In this document: piece after piece, positions 54,278 to 62,536 of the stretch
How the letters are laid out: every line of letters begins with the position of its first letter
How positions within the stretch are numbered: the stretch's first letter is position 1
The notes under the pieces: model-generated
The model's database searches: none
The model's input: the letters and a program-made list of their open reading frames with translations, nothing else
Told to the model about the DNA's origin: nothing
Position numbers and translations under genes: made by a program
Assembly: GCA_025384855.1 (NCBI GenBank)
Contig: JALAHT010000001.1
Location: 372,001 to 436,000 of the forward strand
Source: Luteirhabdus salina
GTDB taxonomy: Bacteria; Bacteroidota; Bacteroidia; Flavobacteriales; Flavobacteriaceae
Length of the DNA stretch: 64,000 nt
Reading direction: 5' to 3'

Positions 54278-56242
54278 ATGAAATATAAACTTTTGCTCTG
54301 CACCCTAGTGCTGGCAACTTTTTTTGCTCAAGCACAATCCGTTCAACAGCAGATCGACAGTCTGATGCAATTAGCTGAAAAAAGTAACGACTCGGCGAAG
54401 CTTCGCATCTATAACCGTGTCAGTTTTTATTATATCTTCAACAATAAACCGAAGGCACAGGAACTACTAACAAAAGGCTTACGCCTTTCCAAAGAGCGGG
54501 ATGTACCTTTTTCAGAAACCGAAATAACCAACACCTACGGAATCCTTATGGATGTTTCGGGTAAAGCGGATTCGGCCCGCTTCTATTTTGAAAAGGCATT
54601 AGACCTAAGTAATGCTAGAAAGTACGATAACATCAAAGTGATGGCCATAAATAATCTCGGGATGTATCATTGGAATAGAGGCGAGTACGATACGGCGTTG
54701 GACTATTTTTTCCAGGCATTGGATTTTAGCCGGAGTGAAGAAGGCGATTGGGGAAATGACGCCGTTTACCTAAACAACATCGGTCTCATTTATCAGGAAA
54801 TGGGACAGTGGGATAAGGCGCTGGAATATCATAATGAGTCGTATGAGTACCGAAAGAAAAACAATGTTATAAATGAAATTCCTATTTCCCTAAATAACAT
54901 GGCCATCGTGTATAAGGAGAAAGACGATTTAACACTTGCTGAAAAAACGGCCAAAGAAGCCATTGAGGCAGCTGAATTCGCCAATGAAACCCAAACGGTC
55001 TATAATGCTATGAATACGTTGGCGAACGTGTATGTGAAAAAGGAAGAAGCCAATAAAGCAATTCCATTGTTAGAGGAGATCATTTCTGGTAGAAATAAAA
55101 CCAACATCGACCGGAGGAGCAATTTGTCTGCTATTTCAACTATCATAAATCTTTATAACCAAAATGGAAATTTGGAAGCTGCTCGCAGCTATGTGAAACA
55201 AGGAGAAGCATTGTTACAGGAGTTTTCCCTTACCGGAAATGCCGTTGCTGGTTTTTATCGAGATGCTGCGGAAACGAATTACAGAAGCAGCAACATCAAC
55301 GCTGGGAACGAGTATTTGGAGCGCTACGAATCGCTTCGCGATAGTATTTATTCTTCTGAAAGTGCCGAAAAACTAGCCGCACTGGAAACAAAATACAACG
55401 TTGCCGAGAAGGAACGCGATTTGGCCCAAACCAGAGCAAATCTAGCGGAGAAAGATCTCGAAGTGCGACGAAAAAACACCCTATTGTACGGAAGTTTTGG
55501 CTTAGCATTACTATTGGCCCTTATTGGCTATTTGGTCTATAGCCAACAAAAGCTGAAGAACCGACAGCTTCAGAAGGAAAGCGAATTACGATCGGCTCTC
55601 GCTCGAATTGAAACGCAAAATAAACTTCAGGAACAACGGTTACGCATTTCACGCGATCTTCACGATAACATCGGTTCGCAATTAACCTTTATCATTTCCT
55701 CCATCGATAATTTAAAATATGGATTGAAGGATGCGTCAAAACCTGTATTGGAGAAACTTAGCGGAATCAGTCAGTTTACTACTCAAACTATTTATGAGCT
55801 TCGCGATACGATATGGGCGATGAATAAAGAGAAAATTACAGCCGAGGACCTGCAAGGACGTATCAGCAACTTTATGGAGAAGGCGAGAGTTGCTTCAGAA
55901 GATGTGAATTTCAACTTCAATATTTCAGAAGAGATTGCTACCGAAACCACTTTTTCATCGGTTCAGGGTATGAACGTCTATCGCATTATTCAGGAAAGCG
56001 TTAACAATGCGTTGAAATATGCCGAAGCCAACAATATCAACGTTCACATCACTTCAGAGAATAAAAGCATTGTAACAAAAATTGAAGATGACGGAAAGGG
56101 ATTCTCTCCTGCAGAAGTAGTAGGTGGCAACGGCCTGAACAATATCAAAAAACGCGCTCATGATCTTGGTGGCGAAGCGACTGTTTCTTCTTCACCAAAA
56201 ACCGGAACAAAAGTAGAAGTCACTTTCCCGAAACCTGAATAA
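54278..56242 (+). CDS. TPR sensor histidine kinase (NarX/DesK class)
   Basis: A 654-residue kinase: signal peptide (LLLCTLVLATFFAQAQ), periplasmic TPR repeats (about 25-370), a coiled coil (about 370-400), a membrane helix (about 405-425), a second coiled coil, HisKA_3 with phospho-His in LRISRDLHDNIGSQLTFI (His462) and HATPase_c (NVYRIIQESVNNALKYA; DDGKGFSP; GLNNIKKRA). The partner is the LuxR-type regulator at 56575. The ATG at 54278 starts the signal peptide. No box-type operator precedes it. Confidence 0.93.
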   Translation: MKYKLLLCTLVLATFFAQAQSVQQQIDSLMQLAEKSNDSAKLRIYNRVSFYYIFNNKPKAQELLTKGLRLSKERDVPFSETEITNTYGILMDVSGKADSARFYFEKALDLSNARKYDNIKVMAINNLGMYHWNRGEYDTALDYFFQALDFSRSEEGDWGNDAVYLNNIGLIYQEMGQWDKALEYHNESYEYRKKNNVINEIPISLNNMAIVYKEKDDLTLAEKTAKEAIEAAEFANETQTVYNAMNTLANVYVKKEEANKAIPLLEEIISGRNKTNIDRRSNLSAISTIINLYNQNGNLEAARSYVKQGEALLQEFSLTGNAVAGFYRDAAETNYRSSNINAGNEYLERYESLRDSIYSSESAEKLAALETKYNVAEKERDLAQTRANLAEKDLEVRRKNTLLYGSFGLALLLALIGYLVYSQQKLKNRQLQKESELRSALARIETQNKLQEQRLRISRDLHDNIGSQLTFIISSIDNLKYGLKDASKPVLEKLSGISQFTTQTIYELRDTIWAMNKEKITAEDLQGRISNFMEKARVASEDVNFNFNISEEIATETTFSSVQGMNVYRIIQESVNNALKYAEANNINVHITSENKSIVTKIEDDGKGFSPAEVVGGNGLNNIKKRAHDLGGEATVSSSPKTGTKVEVTFPKPE

Positions 56243-56289
56243 TACGTCAGTTGCCCTATGGGATTCCAAAACCGTTTGCCTTATCTTTC
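56242..56289 (+). promoter_or_regulatory. Operator-promoter of the small protein and response regulator (box 4)
   Basis: ATACG-tcagttgc-CCTAT (56242-56259) lies directly after the kinase stop; the -33 position holds TGG (56259-56261), and 20 bases later is TAtcTTTC (56282-56289). The placement puts the transcription start near 56296, so the small ORF is most likely translated from the ATG at 56306. Confidence 0.62.
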
Positions 56290-56305
56290 AGAATTAAAAA
56301 GAAAA

Positions 56306-56563
56306 ATGCCGGGTCTTTATATCATAACTGCCTTCGTACTAATAAGCATAAGTTGCTTGGCATTTTTTCGTTGGAAAAAGGAAGCTATGGAAAAACAACA
56401 TCTACGTGTATTGATAAACCTTGCAGATAATTTCAATGAACACCAAGCACAGATCCACAAACGACAAACATCATTGCATCGCTACGATTTTTTACGGTAT
56501 AACCTGAGTGAAGCAATAGTGAAACAACCCAAAATAATTCTTGATAGCACCTCCAATACTTAA
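56306..56563 (+). CDS. Small single-pass membrane protein between kinase and regulator
   Basis: Not recognised. The 85-residue form starts at 56306 (MPGLYIITAFVLISISCLAFF) with one membrane helix (about 4-21), a basic segment and a helical tail. An in-frame ATG at 56258 gives 101 residues but lies inside the operator, so I prefer 56306. A small membrane protein between a kinase and its regulator could tune signalling, but this is speculation. Confidence 0.65.
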   Translation: MPGLYIITAFVLISISCLAFFRWKKEAMEKQHLRVLINLADNFNEHQAQIHKRQTSLHRYDFLRYNLSEAIVKQPKIILDSTSNT

Positions 56564-56574
56564 AGCGACTTCCT

Positions 56575-57228
56575 ATGCAGCCATTGAAAATTGCCATTAC
56601 CGACGACAACAGCTTTTTGATAAATGCAATCAAGGAGAAGCTTTCTTTTTTCGAGGACATTCACCTGAAGTGTACGGCAATAAATGGTAGCGACTTGTTG
56701 ACGCAATTGGAAAAAAGCCACAATGTAGATGTTATTTTGATGGACATCGAAATGCCCGTCCTGAACGGTATTGAAACTACCCAGATGGTGAAACAAAAAT
56801 ATCCACATATCAAAATCATAATGTTGACAGCCTTCGATAATGACGAACATATTTTTAATGCGATAAAAGCGGGTGCCGATGGCTATTTGTTGAAGGAAAT
56901 TCAACCTGATGAATTGTATAAAGGAATACAGGAAACCATGAATGGCGGGGCTGCGATGAATCCATCCATAGCCCTTAAGACCTTACGACTACTTCGTAAT
57001 CCGACGGCCGTTGAAAACCAATCCGATAAAGAAGAAATCACCTTATCTAAACGTGAAGTAGAGGTGTTGGAGCAGATTAGCAAAGGGCTTTCGTACACCG
57101 CTATTGCCGATAACCTATTTATTTCTCCCAGTACGGTTCGAAAACACATCGAAAACATCTATAAAAAGCTTCAGGTTCACAGCAAGATTGAAGCTGTGCA
57201 AAAAGCCAAACGCCATAATATCATCTAA
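56575..57228 (+). CDS. LuxR/NarL-family response regulator
   Basis: A 217-residue regulator with a receiver domain (phospho-acceptor Asp57 in ILMDIEMPVLNG; Lys in LLKEI) and a C-terminal LuxR helix-turn-helix (LSKREVEVLEQISKGLSYTAIADNLFISPSTVRKHI). It pairs with the kinase at 54278. NarL-type regulators bind inverted-repeat sites, so the ATACG-N8-CSTAT boxes upstream of three neighbouring genes and this one are the leading candidate targets. The box upstream suggests autoregulation. Confidence 0.93.
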   Translation: MQPLKIAITDDNSFLINAIKEKLSFFEDIHLKCTAINGSDLLTQLEKSHNVDVILMDIEMPVLNGIETTQMVKQKYPHIKIIMLTAFDNDEHIFNAIKAGADGYLLKEIQPDELYKGIQETMNGGAAMNPSIALKTLRLLRNPTAVENQSDKEEITLSKREVEVLEQISKGLSYTAIADNLFISPSTVRKHIENIYKKLQVHSKIEAVQKAKRHNII

Positions 57229-57231
57229 GCA

Positions 57232-58887
57232 CTATTCGGAGTAGGCTTCCGGTATTTTCCGAACTGGAAATACCATTTCAAATGCGTATCCAAGTTGAAG
57301 CAGCTTCACTTCTGAAAATGGCTCACTGATAAAGGTAATATTTATGGGTTCTCCATTTTCTTTATAGCCCATCGGAAGGGTTAGGCATGGGTGATGTGCC
57401 ACCGCAGCGTAGGCACTATGATAATTGTTGATGGAAAGAATAGCATCGAGATTATGTTTTTCCATCGGTTCTTCAAAGTAGCGGGTTCCATTCTTCTGAA
57501 GCTCGCTGCGAAGTTTTTTGAAGTCTTCAACAGAAGTGCTATCGGCCATGATGCCATCAAAGATTCCTTGATTGTACGGCATTCGTTTCACACTATCCGC
57601 TTGATTGAAGTCCATGATATCCAGAAGATTTTTCACACTATTTTCTGAAGACCGTTCCGCTAAATACTTCGGCAGATCTTCCTTCATTTCAAGATTCAAA
57701 AGCGTTAGAAATCCGTTTAGTGATACCTCCGGCGGATCGAAAGGCACAATCTCAGCACCTTCTTTTTCAAGTTTTTTAATGGTTTCCGCATAAATAGAAT
57801 CCTGCATCAAGCTATTGAGAGCACCCAACCGCTTTCCTTCGAGGCTTCCTTCTTTAATTGTTTGGACATAACTTCCTTCCCTTGAAACCGTAACTGTATC
57901 GGAAGCATCCTTTCCCGACATGGCTTCTAACAAAATAGCGGCATCCATTACCGATTTCGCCATCGGTCCAGGCGTGTCTAACGTATGTGAAATGGGAATA
58001 ATTCCCGTTCTGCTCAACACCCCAACCGTCGGCTTTAATCCAACCAGGGAATTTTGTGACGAGGGTGAAATAATACTCCCTGCCGTTTCGGTGCCCACAG
58101 CTGCTACCGCATAATTGGCTGCGGTTGCGGTTCCGCTTCCCGCACTACTTCCTCCGGTTTCAAATTCTTTTCGACCGTACGGATTTAGGGTCTGTCCGCC
58201 TACAGCGCTATAGCCCAACGGGCATCCTTGACAGAAATAATACGCCCATTCACTTAAATTCACCTTTCCTAGAATGATAGCTCCTTCTTTTCGCAACTGC
58301 TGTACGATAAAAGCATCTTTTGGAGGTTGGTTCTCCTCTAGCACCTTCGCTCCCGCCGTGGTTTTCATATCCTTGGTATCGATATTGTCCTTTAGAAGAA
58401 TTGGCATTCCGTAGAGCGTGTTGGATGCATTCCTTTTATTATTATCTCGTTCTTGAGCCAACGCTACTGCATTTGGATTTAATGCGATAATGGTGTGAAG
58501 TGATTTTTCTGCGTCCAATTCATAGTTGTAGATACGTTTCAAGTAGAAAAGCGTAAGTTCCTCATAAGTGATTTTTCCTTCCGAAATATGCTGTTGAAGC
58601 GTTTCGATATCCTGTTCCAATACGAGGGGCCTCATTTCGGCGTAACGTTCTTCTGAAAAATTGGAAACTTTTTCATACAAGGGTTGAAACACTTCATTCT
58701 TATCCTGATACACAGATTGAATTACCTTAAACCGCATCCGCTCGGTTTCATGTTCCTGCTGTTGGGCGATTTCATCTGTTTCATCATAGGCGTTCCACAG
58801 TACAATTTCTTCAGTTTCAGGTTCTGTTTCGGTTTTACAACCTATTAGTAAAAGGCTGACTAAAAGGAAATGAAGAATCGTTCGCAT
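57232..58887 (-). CDS. Secreted amidase-signature-family lipoprotein
   Basis: A 551-residue amidase with a lipoprotein signal (LLLIGC). The catalytic triad of the amidase-signature family is present: Lys in LLKDNIDTKD, cis-Ser in GGSSAGSGTA, and nucleophilic Ser in GTETAGSIISPSSQ. It probably hydrolyses an amide outside the cytoplasm; the substrate is unknown. It is longer than typical by an N-terminal helical region of about 100 residues. Convergent with the response regulator with a three-base gap. Confidence 0.9.
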   Translation of the reverse strand: MRTILHFLLVSLLLIGCKTETEPETEEIVLWNAYDETDEIAQQQEHETERMRFKVIQSVYQDKNEVFQPLYEKVSNFSEERYAEMRPLVLEQDIETLQQHISEGKITYEELTLFYLKRIYNYELDAEKSLHTIIALNPNAVALAQERDNNKRNASNTLYGMPILLKDNIDTKDMKTTAGAKVLEENQPPKDAFIVQQLRKEGAIILGKVNLSEWAYYFCQGCPLGYSAVGGQTLNPYGRKEFETGGSSAGSGTATAANYAVAAVGTETAGSIISPSSQNSLVGLKPTVGVLSRTGIIPISHTLDTPGPMAKSVMDAAILLEAMSGKDASDTVTVSREGSYVQTIKEGSLEGKRLGALNSLMQDSIYAETIKKLEKEGAEIVPFDPPEVSLNGFLTLLNLEMKEDLPKYLAERSSENSVKNLLDIMDFNQADSVKRMPYNQGIFDGIMADSTSVEDFKKLRSELQKNGTRYFEEPMEKHNLDAILSINNYHSAYAAVAHHPCLTLPMGYKENGEPINITFISEPFSEVKLLQLGYAFEMVFPVRKIPEAYSE

Positions 58888-58911
58888 CGGAAAAAGTTTT
58901 CCATAAAAATA

Positions 58912-58940
58912 AAGAAACCGTACTTATAAAGCACGGTTTC
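58912..58940 (-). terminator. Terminator of metK
   Basis: Stem GAAACCGT/ACGGTTTC (58914-58940), followed on the minus strand by TTTATTTTT. It lies just after the metK stop. Confidence 0.82.
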
Positions 58941-58963
58941 ATAATTCTAGATGACTATTTTTC

Positions 58964-60220
58964 TTATAAATTGAAGGCGTCTCGCACCTGATCTACATAG
59001 TCTAGCTTCTCCCAAGTGAACAATTCCACTTCTCGCTTCACTTCTTCACCACTATAACTTTCAAAAACTTTTGTCACCGTTTCAGGCACACGTCCCATAT
59101 GCCCATAGGCAGCAGTTTCTACATAAATTGGATTTCGAAGTTTTAAGCGCTTTTCAATGGCGGCTGGTCGCATGTCGAAGATTTCAGAAACTTTTTTTGC
59201 TATTTCACCATCGGTCATCTCTACTTTGGAGGTTCCGTGAGTGTTTACAAAAATGGAAGTTGGTTCAACCACGCCTATTGCATAACTTACTTGCACCAAC
59301 ACCTCATCGGCAACACCCGCTGCCACTAAATTCTTTGCGATATGACGTGATGCGTAGGCTGCACTGCGATCTACTTTACTCGGATCTTTTCCGCTAAAAG
59401 CGCCACCGCCATGCGCTCCTTTTCCGCCATAGGTATCCACGATAATTTTTCGACCGGTAAGACCCGTATCACCGTGTGGACCACCGATAACAAACTTTCC
59501 GGTGGGATTCACGTGGTAAATAATATCGTCGTTGAATAATTTCTGAACGTATTCTGGCAACTGCTCACGAACGCGAGGAATCAAGATTTCCTTGACATCC
59601 TTCTTAATTTTTTGCTGCATGGCCTCATCATCCTCATCAAACGGATCGTGTTGGGTAGAAACTACGATGGACACGATACGCTGTGGAACGTTATCATCGC
59701 TATACTCTATGGTTACCTGGCTTTTGGAATCGGGTCGTAGGTACGGGATTATTTTTCCTTCCCGACGCAATTTTGCCAATTCGATTAGGATACTATGCGA
59801 AATCTCCAACGCCAACGGCATATAATGGGTGGTTTCGTTGGTGGCGTAGCCAAACATCATTCCTTGGTCGCCTGCACCCTGCTCCTCTTTGTCGTCGCGA
59901 TCTACCCCTTGATTAATCTCCTGAGATTGTTCGTGTATAAGTGAAATAACCCCACAACTGTCACCGCTAAACTGATAGGCTCCTTTTGTGTACCCGATTT
60001 TATTGATCACTTTTCTAGCGATGTTTTGAACATCCAGATAGGTATCACTTTTTACTTCACCTGCAAGTACGACTTGCCCGGTAGTAACAAGCGTTTCACA
60101 GGCGACCTTTGAATCTGGATCGAAGGCTAGGAAATGGTCTAAAAGAGCGTCGCTAATCTGGTCAGCAACTTTATCGGGATGTCCTTCAGAAACGCTTTCC
60201 GAAGTAAATAAATAAGCCAT
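58964..60220 (-). CDS. metK: S-adenosylmethionine synthetase
   Basis: A 418-residue MetK of normal length, forming SAM from methionine and ATP. Signatures: [19 protein letters not shown] (N-terminal), [11 protein letters not shown] and [19 protein letters not shown] (active-site loops). It precedes the divergent Rrf2/cysH sulfur genes. A 130-base 5' leader precedes it. Confidence 0.97.
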   Translation of the reverse strand: MAYLFTSESVSEGHPDKVADQISDALLDHFLAFDPDSKVACETLVTTGQVVLAGEVKSDTYLDVQNIARKVINKIGYTKGAYQFSGDSCGVISLIHEQSQEINQGVDRDDKEEQGAGDQGMMFGYATNETTHYMPLALEISHSILIELAKLRREGKIIPYLRPDSKSQVTIEYSDDNVPQRIVSIVVSTQHDPFDEDDEAMQQKIKKDVKEILIPRVREQLPEYVQKLFNDDIIYHVNPTGKFVIGGPHGDTGLTGRKIIVDTYGGKGAHGGGAFSGKDPSKVDRSAAYASRHIAKNLVAAGVADEVLVQVSYAIGVVEPTSIFVNTHGTSKVEMTDGEIAKKVSEIFDMRPAAIEKRLKLRNPIYVETAAYGHMGRVPETVTKVFESYSGEEVKREVELFTWEKLDYVDQVRDAFNL

Positions 60221-60350
60221 AGCATTTTTTTTTGGAGGAAGGTTTACGGTTCGCTTGCAGGCATGTCTTCAAAAGACAACTGTTTTAGCATTTTTGACAC
60301 CCAAAGGGATAAGGGTTGAGGTTGCAAGCAGGTCAAATCTCTCCTCGATT
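60221..60350 (-). promoter_or_regulatory. Structured leader of metK, candidate SAM-responsive riboswitch
   Basis: The predicted transcript starts near 60350. The leader contains, in order, GAGG-N-CCTC pairing across AGAGATTTGACC, GCAACC, an ACCC...GGGT stem, TGCTAAAACAG, and a hairpin GTCTT/AAGAC. GCAACC plus TGCTAAAA recalls SAM-I riboswitch elements, and metK is a common target. I could not check the kink-turn or P1 helix, and the match is incomplete. Confidence 0.35.
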
Positions 60351-60356
60351 TTCGAA

Positions 60357-60364
60357 CAAATATA
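60357..60364 (-). promoter_or_regulatory. -7 box of metK
   Basis: Exact TAtaTTTG on the minus strand, with transcription expected near 60350. The -33 element is not clear. Confidence 0.55.
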
Positions 60365-60408
60365 CCCAATTCGGCAATACTAAAAAAAGAAGTAACTTTA
60401 GCTCCCAA

Positions 60409-60825
60409 ATGATTTCAAGAAAAACAAAATACGGTTTAAAAGCGCTTACTTTTCTAGCAAGAAGAGAAGGAAATGATCCAGTACAGATTTCCGTAATCGC
60501 GGAGTCGGAAAATATCTCGCAGAAGTTTTTGGAAAGCATTTTACTATCGCTTCGTAAAACCGGCTTTTTGCAGTCAAAGAAAGGAAAAGGTGGTGGCTAT
60601 TACTTGTTGAAGAGTGCCGAAAATATCAAAATAGCAGAAGTCTATCGTATCTTGGAAGGTCCCATTGCCTTGGTGCCCTGCGTAAGTTTGAATTTCTACG
60701 AAAAATGTGATGACTGCCCTGATGAAGATGCGTGTACGGTTCGAAAGCTTATGATTAAGGTTCGAGACAATGCCCTTGCTATTTTGGCTAACACCACGCT
60801 TCAAGATCTCATTGATGAGGAGTAA
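60409..60825 (+). CDS. Rrf2 family transcriptional regulator
   Basis: A 138-residue Rrf2/IscR-type winged-helix protein: ISRKTKYGLKALTFLARREG and QKFLESILLSLRKTGFLQSKKGKGGGYYL. A cysteine cluster (C-x8-C-x2-C-x5-C, CVSLNFYEKCDDCPDEDAC) is in the region that binds an Fe-S cluster in IscR, so it may sense Fe-S or sulfur status. The ATG at 60409 is preferred over 60316 because it matches Rrf2 starts. It lies directly upstream of cysH. Confidence 0.92.
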   Translation: MISRKTKYGLKALTFLARREGNDPVQISVIAESENISQKFLESILLSLRKTGFLQSKKGKGGGYYLLKSAENIKIAEVYRILEGPIALVPCVSLNFYEKCDDCPDEDACTVRKLMIKVRDNALAILANTTLQDLIDEE

Positions 60826-60852
60826 CGGTAACCCTACATTAAAAAAATTCCC

Positions 60853-60887
60853 TACTTTTGTAAAGTCTACTAATCCCATAGACTTTA
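60853..60887 (+). promoter_or_regulatory. cysH promoter with palindromic operator
   Basis: -7 box TActTTTG (60853-60860) is followed immediately by the 9-bp perfect inverted repeat TAAAGTCTA-ctaatccca-TAGACTTTA (60861-60887), seven bases before the cysH ATG. It overlaps the expected transcription start, as expected of a repressor site; the upstream Rrf2 protein is the obvious candidate. Confidence 0.65.
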
Positions 60888-60893
60888 AAAACA

Positions 60894-61523
60894 ATGCAAA
60901 TTTCCCCTGAAAAGCTAGCTGTTTTAAATCAAAATCTACGGTACGAATCGCCTTCTGAAATTATTTCATTCGTAATGGAAAAGGCGCAGAAGCCACTGGT
61001 TACGACAAGCTTTGGAACCCACAGTGCAGCCCTTCTTCACGCTGTTACCGATATAAAAGCTAATACGCAAGTTGTTTGGTGCGATACGGGATATAATACA
61101 GCCGCTACCTATTCGCATGCCCAACATCTTATTGAAACCCTTTCCTTAAAAATAGACATTGTTGTACCCGACTTTTCCCGAGGATTTCTAGATTCTTGGC
61201 TAGGGGTACCATTACCGGGGTCGGAGGAACATAAAATATTTTCAGAAATCGTAAAACTTAAGCCTTTTAGGAAAGCGCTTAAACGTCACCAACCCGATGT
61301 ATGGTTCACCAATCTTCGGAAATCGCAAACCGAGCATCGCAAAAATCTAGATGTGCTAACCTATACTTCCGATGGCATTTTAAAGGTTTGTCCTTTCTTT
61401 CATTTCGATGATGCTACTATTGAAGAATACATGGCGTTTCACAACCTCCCTACCGAACCCGATTATGTGGATCCTGTAAAAGCATTTGAAAACAGGGAAT
61501 GCGGCATTCATCTTTCAAATTGA
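60894..61523 (+). CDS. cysH: Phosphoadenylyl-sulfate reductase-type enzyme
   Basis: A 209-residue PAPS/APS reductase in assimilatory sulfate reduction. It has the phosphosulfate loop TTSFGTHSAALLHAV, VVWCDTGYNT, VWFTNLRKSQTEHRKNLDVL and the catalytic C-terminal RECGIHLSN. The CCxxRK motif of [4Fe-4S] APS reductases is absent (TNLRK here), suggesting a cluster-free PAPS-type enzyme. Only cysH is present; no other cys genes are seen. Confidence 0.88.
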   Translation: MQISPEKLAVLNQNLRYESPSEIISFVMEKAQKPLVTTSFGTHSAALLHAVTDIKANTQVVWCDTGYNTAATYSHAQHLIETLSLKIDIVVPDFSRGFLDSWLGVPLPGSEEHKIFSEIVKLKPFRKALKRHQPDVWFTNLRKSQTEHRKNLDVLTYTSDGILKVCPFFHFDDATIEEYMAFHNLPTEPDYVDPVKAFENRECGIHLSN

Positions 61524-61565
61524 AGTTGGTAATAAATAGTATTTTTAACCTTTATTAAGAATACT

Positions 61566-62507
61566 ATGATTCCAACTGAAAAAGAGGTCAAAAAAGCATA
61601 TGATAATGTAAAAAACCATGTGCATCAGACACCAGTGCTTACTTCTACTCTATTAAATGACCTTAGCGGAGCTTCCTTATTTTTTAAATGTGAAAATTTC
61701 CAACGAATGGGCGCCTTCAAAATGCGCGGTGCCACCAATGCCTTGGTTTCCCTTTCAGTAGCACAAAAAGAAAAAGGCGTGGTAACCCATTCCTCAGGAA
61801 ATTTTGCCCAGGCACTGTCATTAGCCGCCAAAACAATTGGAATCCCTGCCTATATCGTAATGCCCTCGAATGCACCTTCCGTAAAAAAAGCAGCCGTCAA
61901 AACCTACGGAGGTCAGATTACGGAATGTGAACCCACACTAAAAGCTAGGGAAGCGGCTGCAAAAAAAATTCAACAGGAAAAACAGGCTACTTTCATACAT
62001 CCTTCAAACGACATGGATGTCATTCTCGGAAATGCTACCTCAGCGTATGAACTGCTTCAAAAACATCCTGATCTAGATGTTATCGTTTCGCCAGTGGGCG
62101 GTGGCGGACTAATCGCAGGAACAGGTCTTGCCGCAAAATATTTTGGAAAGAATTGTGACGTTTGGGGTGCCGAACCCGAAAATGCCGACGATGCGTATCG
62201 ATCTTTGCAGTCGGGTTCTATTGAAACCAATGCTGAAACGGATACGGTTGCCGACGGATTGCGAACGACCTTGGGCCATGTCAATTTTCCTATTATTCAG
62301 GAGACGGTTAAAGGTATCATCCTCGTTTCGGAAGAAGCCATAATCGCAGCCCTTCGTCTTATTTGGGAACGCTTAAAAATTGTGGTCGAACCCTCTTCTG
62401 CCGTTACGTTAGCCGCAATTCTAAAGGAGAAAAAACGCTTTCAGGGGAAAAAAGTTGGGATTATTGTTAGTGGCGGAAATGTGGACTTGAATAATCTTCC
62501 CTTTTAA
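61566..62507 (+). CDS. PLP-dependent threonine/serine dehydratase family protein
   Basis: A 313-residue fold-type II PLP enzyme. The PLP-binding Lys is in NFQRMGAFKMRGATNAL; THSSGNFAQALSLAAK and the phosphate-binding loop SPVGGGGLIAGTGLAAKYF follow. Without an ACT domain it is like catabolic dehydratases or serine racemases. It releases 2-oxoacid and ammonia from Ser/Thr, or racemises Ser. Confidence 0.9.
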   Translation: MIPTEKEVKKAYDNVKNHVHQTPVLTSTLLNDLSGASLFFKCENFQRMGAFKMRGATNALVSLSVAQKEKGVVTHSSGNFAQALSLAAKTIGIPAYIVMPSNAPSVKKAAVKTYGGQITECEPTLKAREAAAKKIQQEKQATFIHPSNDMDVILGNATSAYELLQKHPDLDVIVSPVGGGGLIAGTGLAAKYFGKNCDVWGAEPENADDAYRSLQSGSIETNAETDTVADGLRTTLGHVNFPIIQETVKGIILVSEEAIIAALRLIWERLKIVVEPSSAVTLAAILKEKKRFQGKKVGIIVSGGNVDLNNLPF

Positions 62508-62536
62508 CTCAAAAACTTTCCGTTTCTTTGCCGCTC

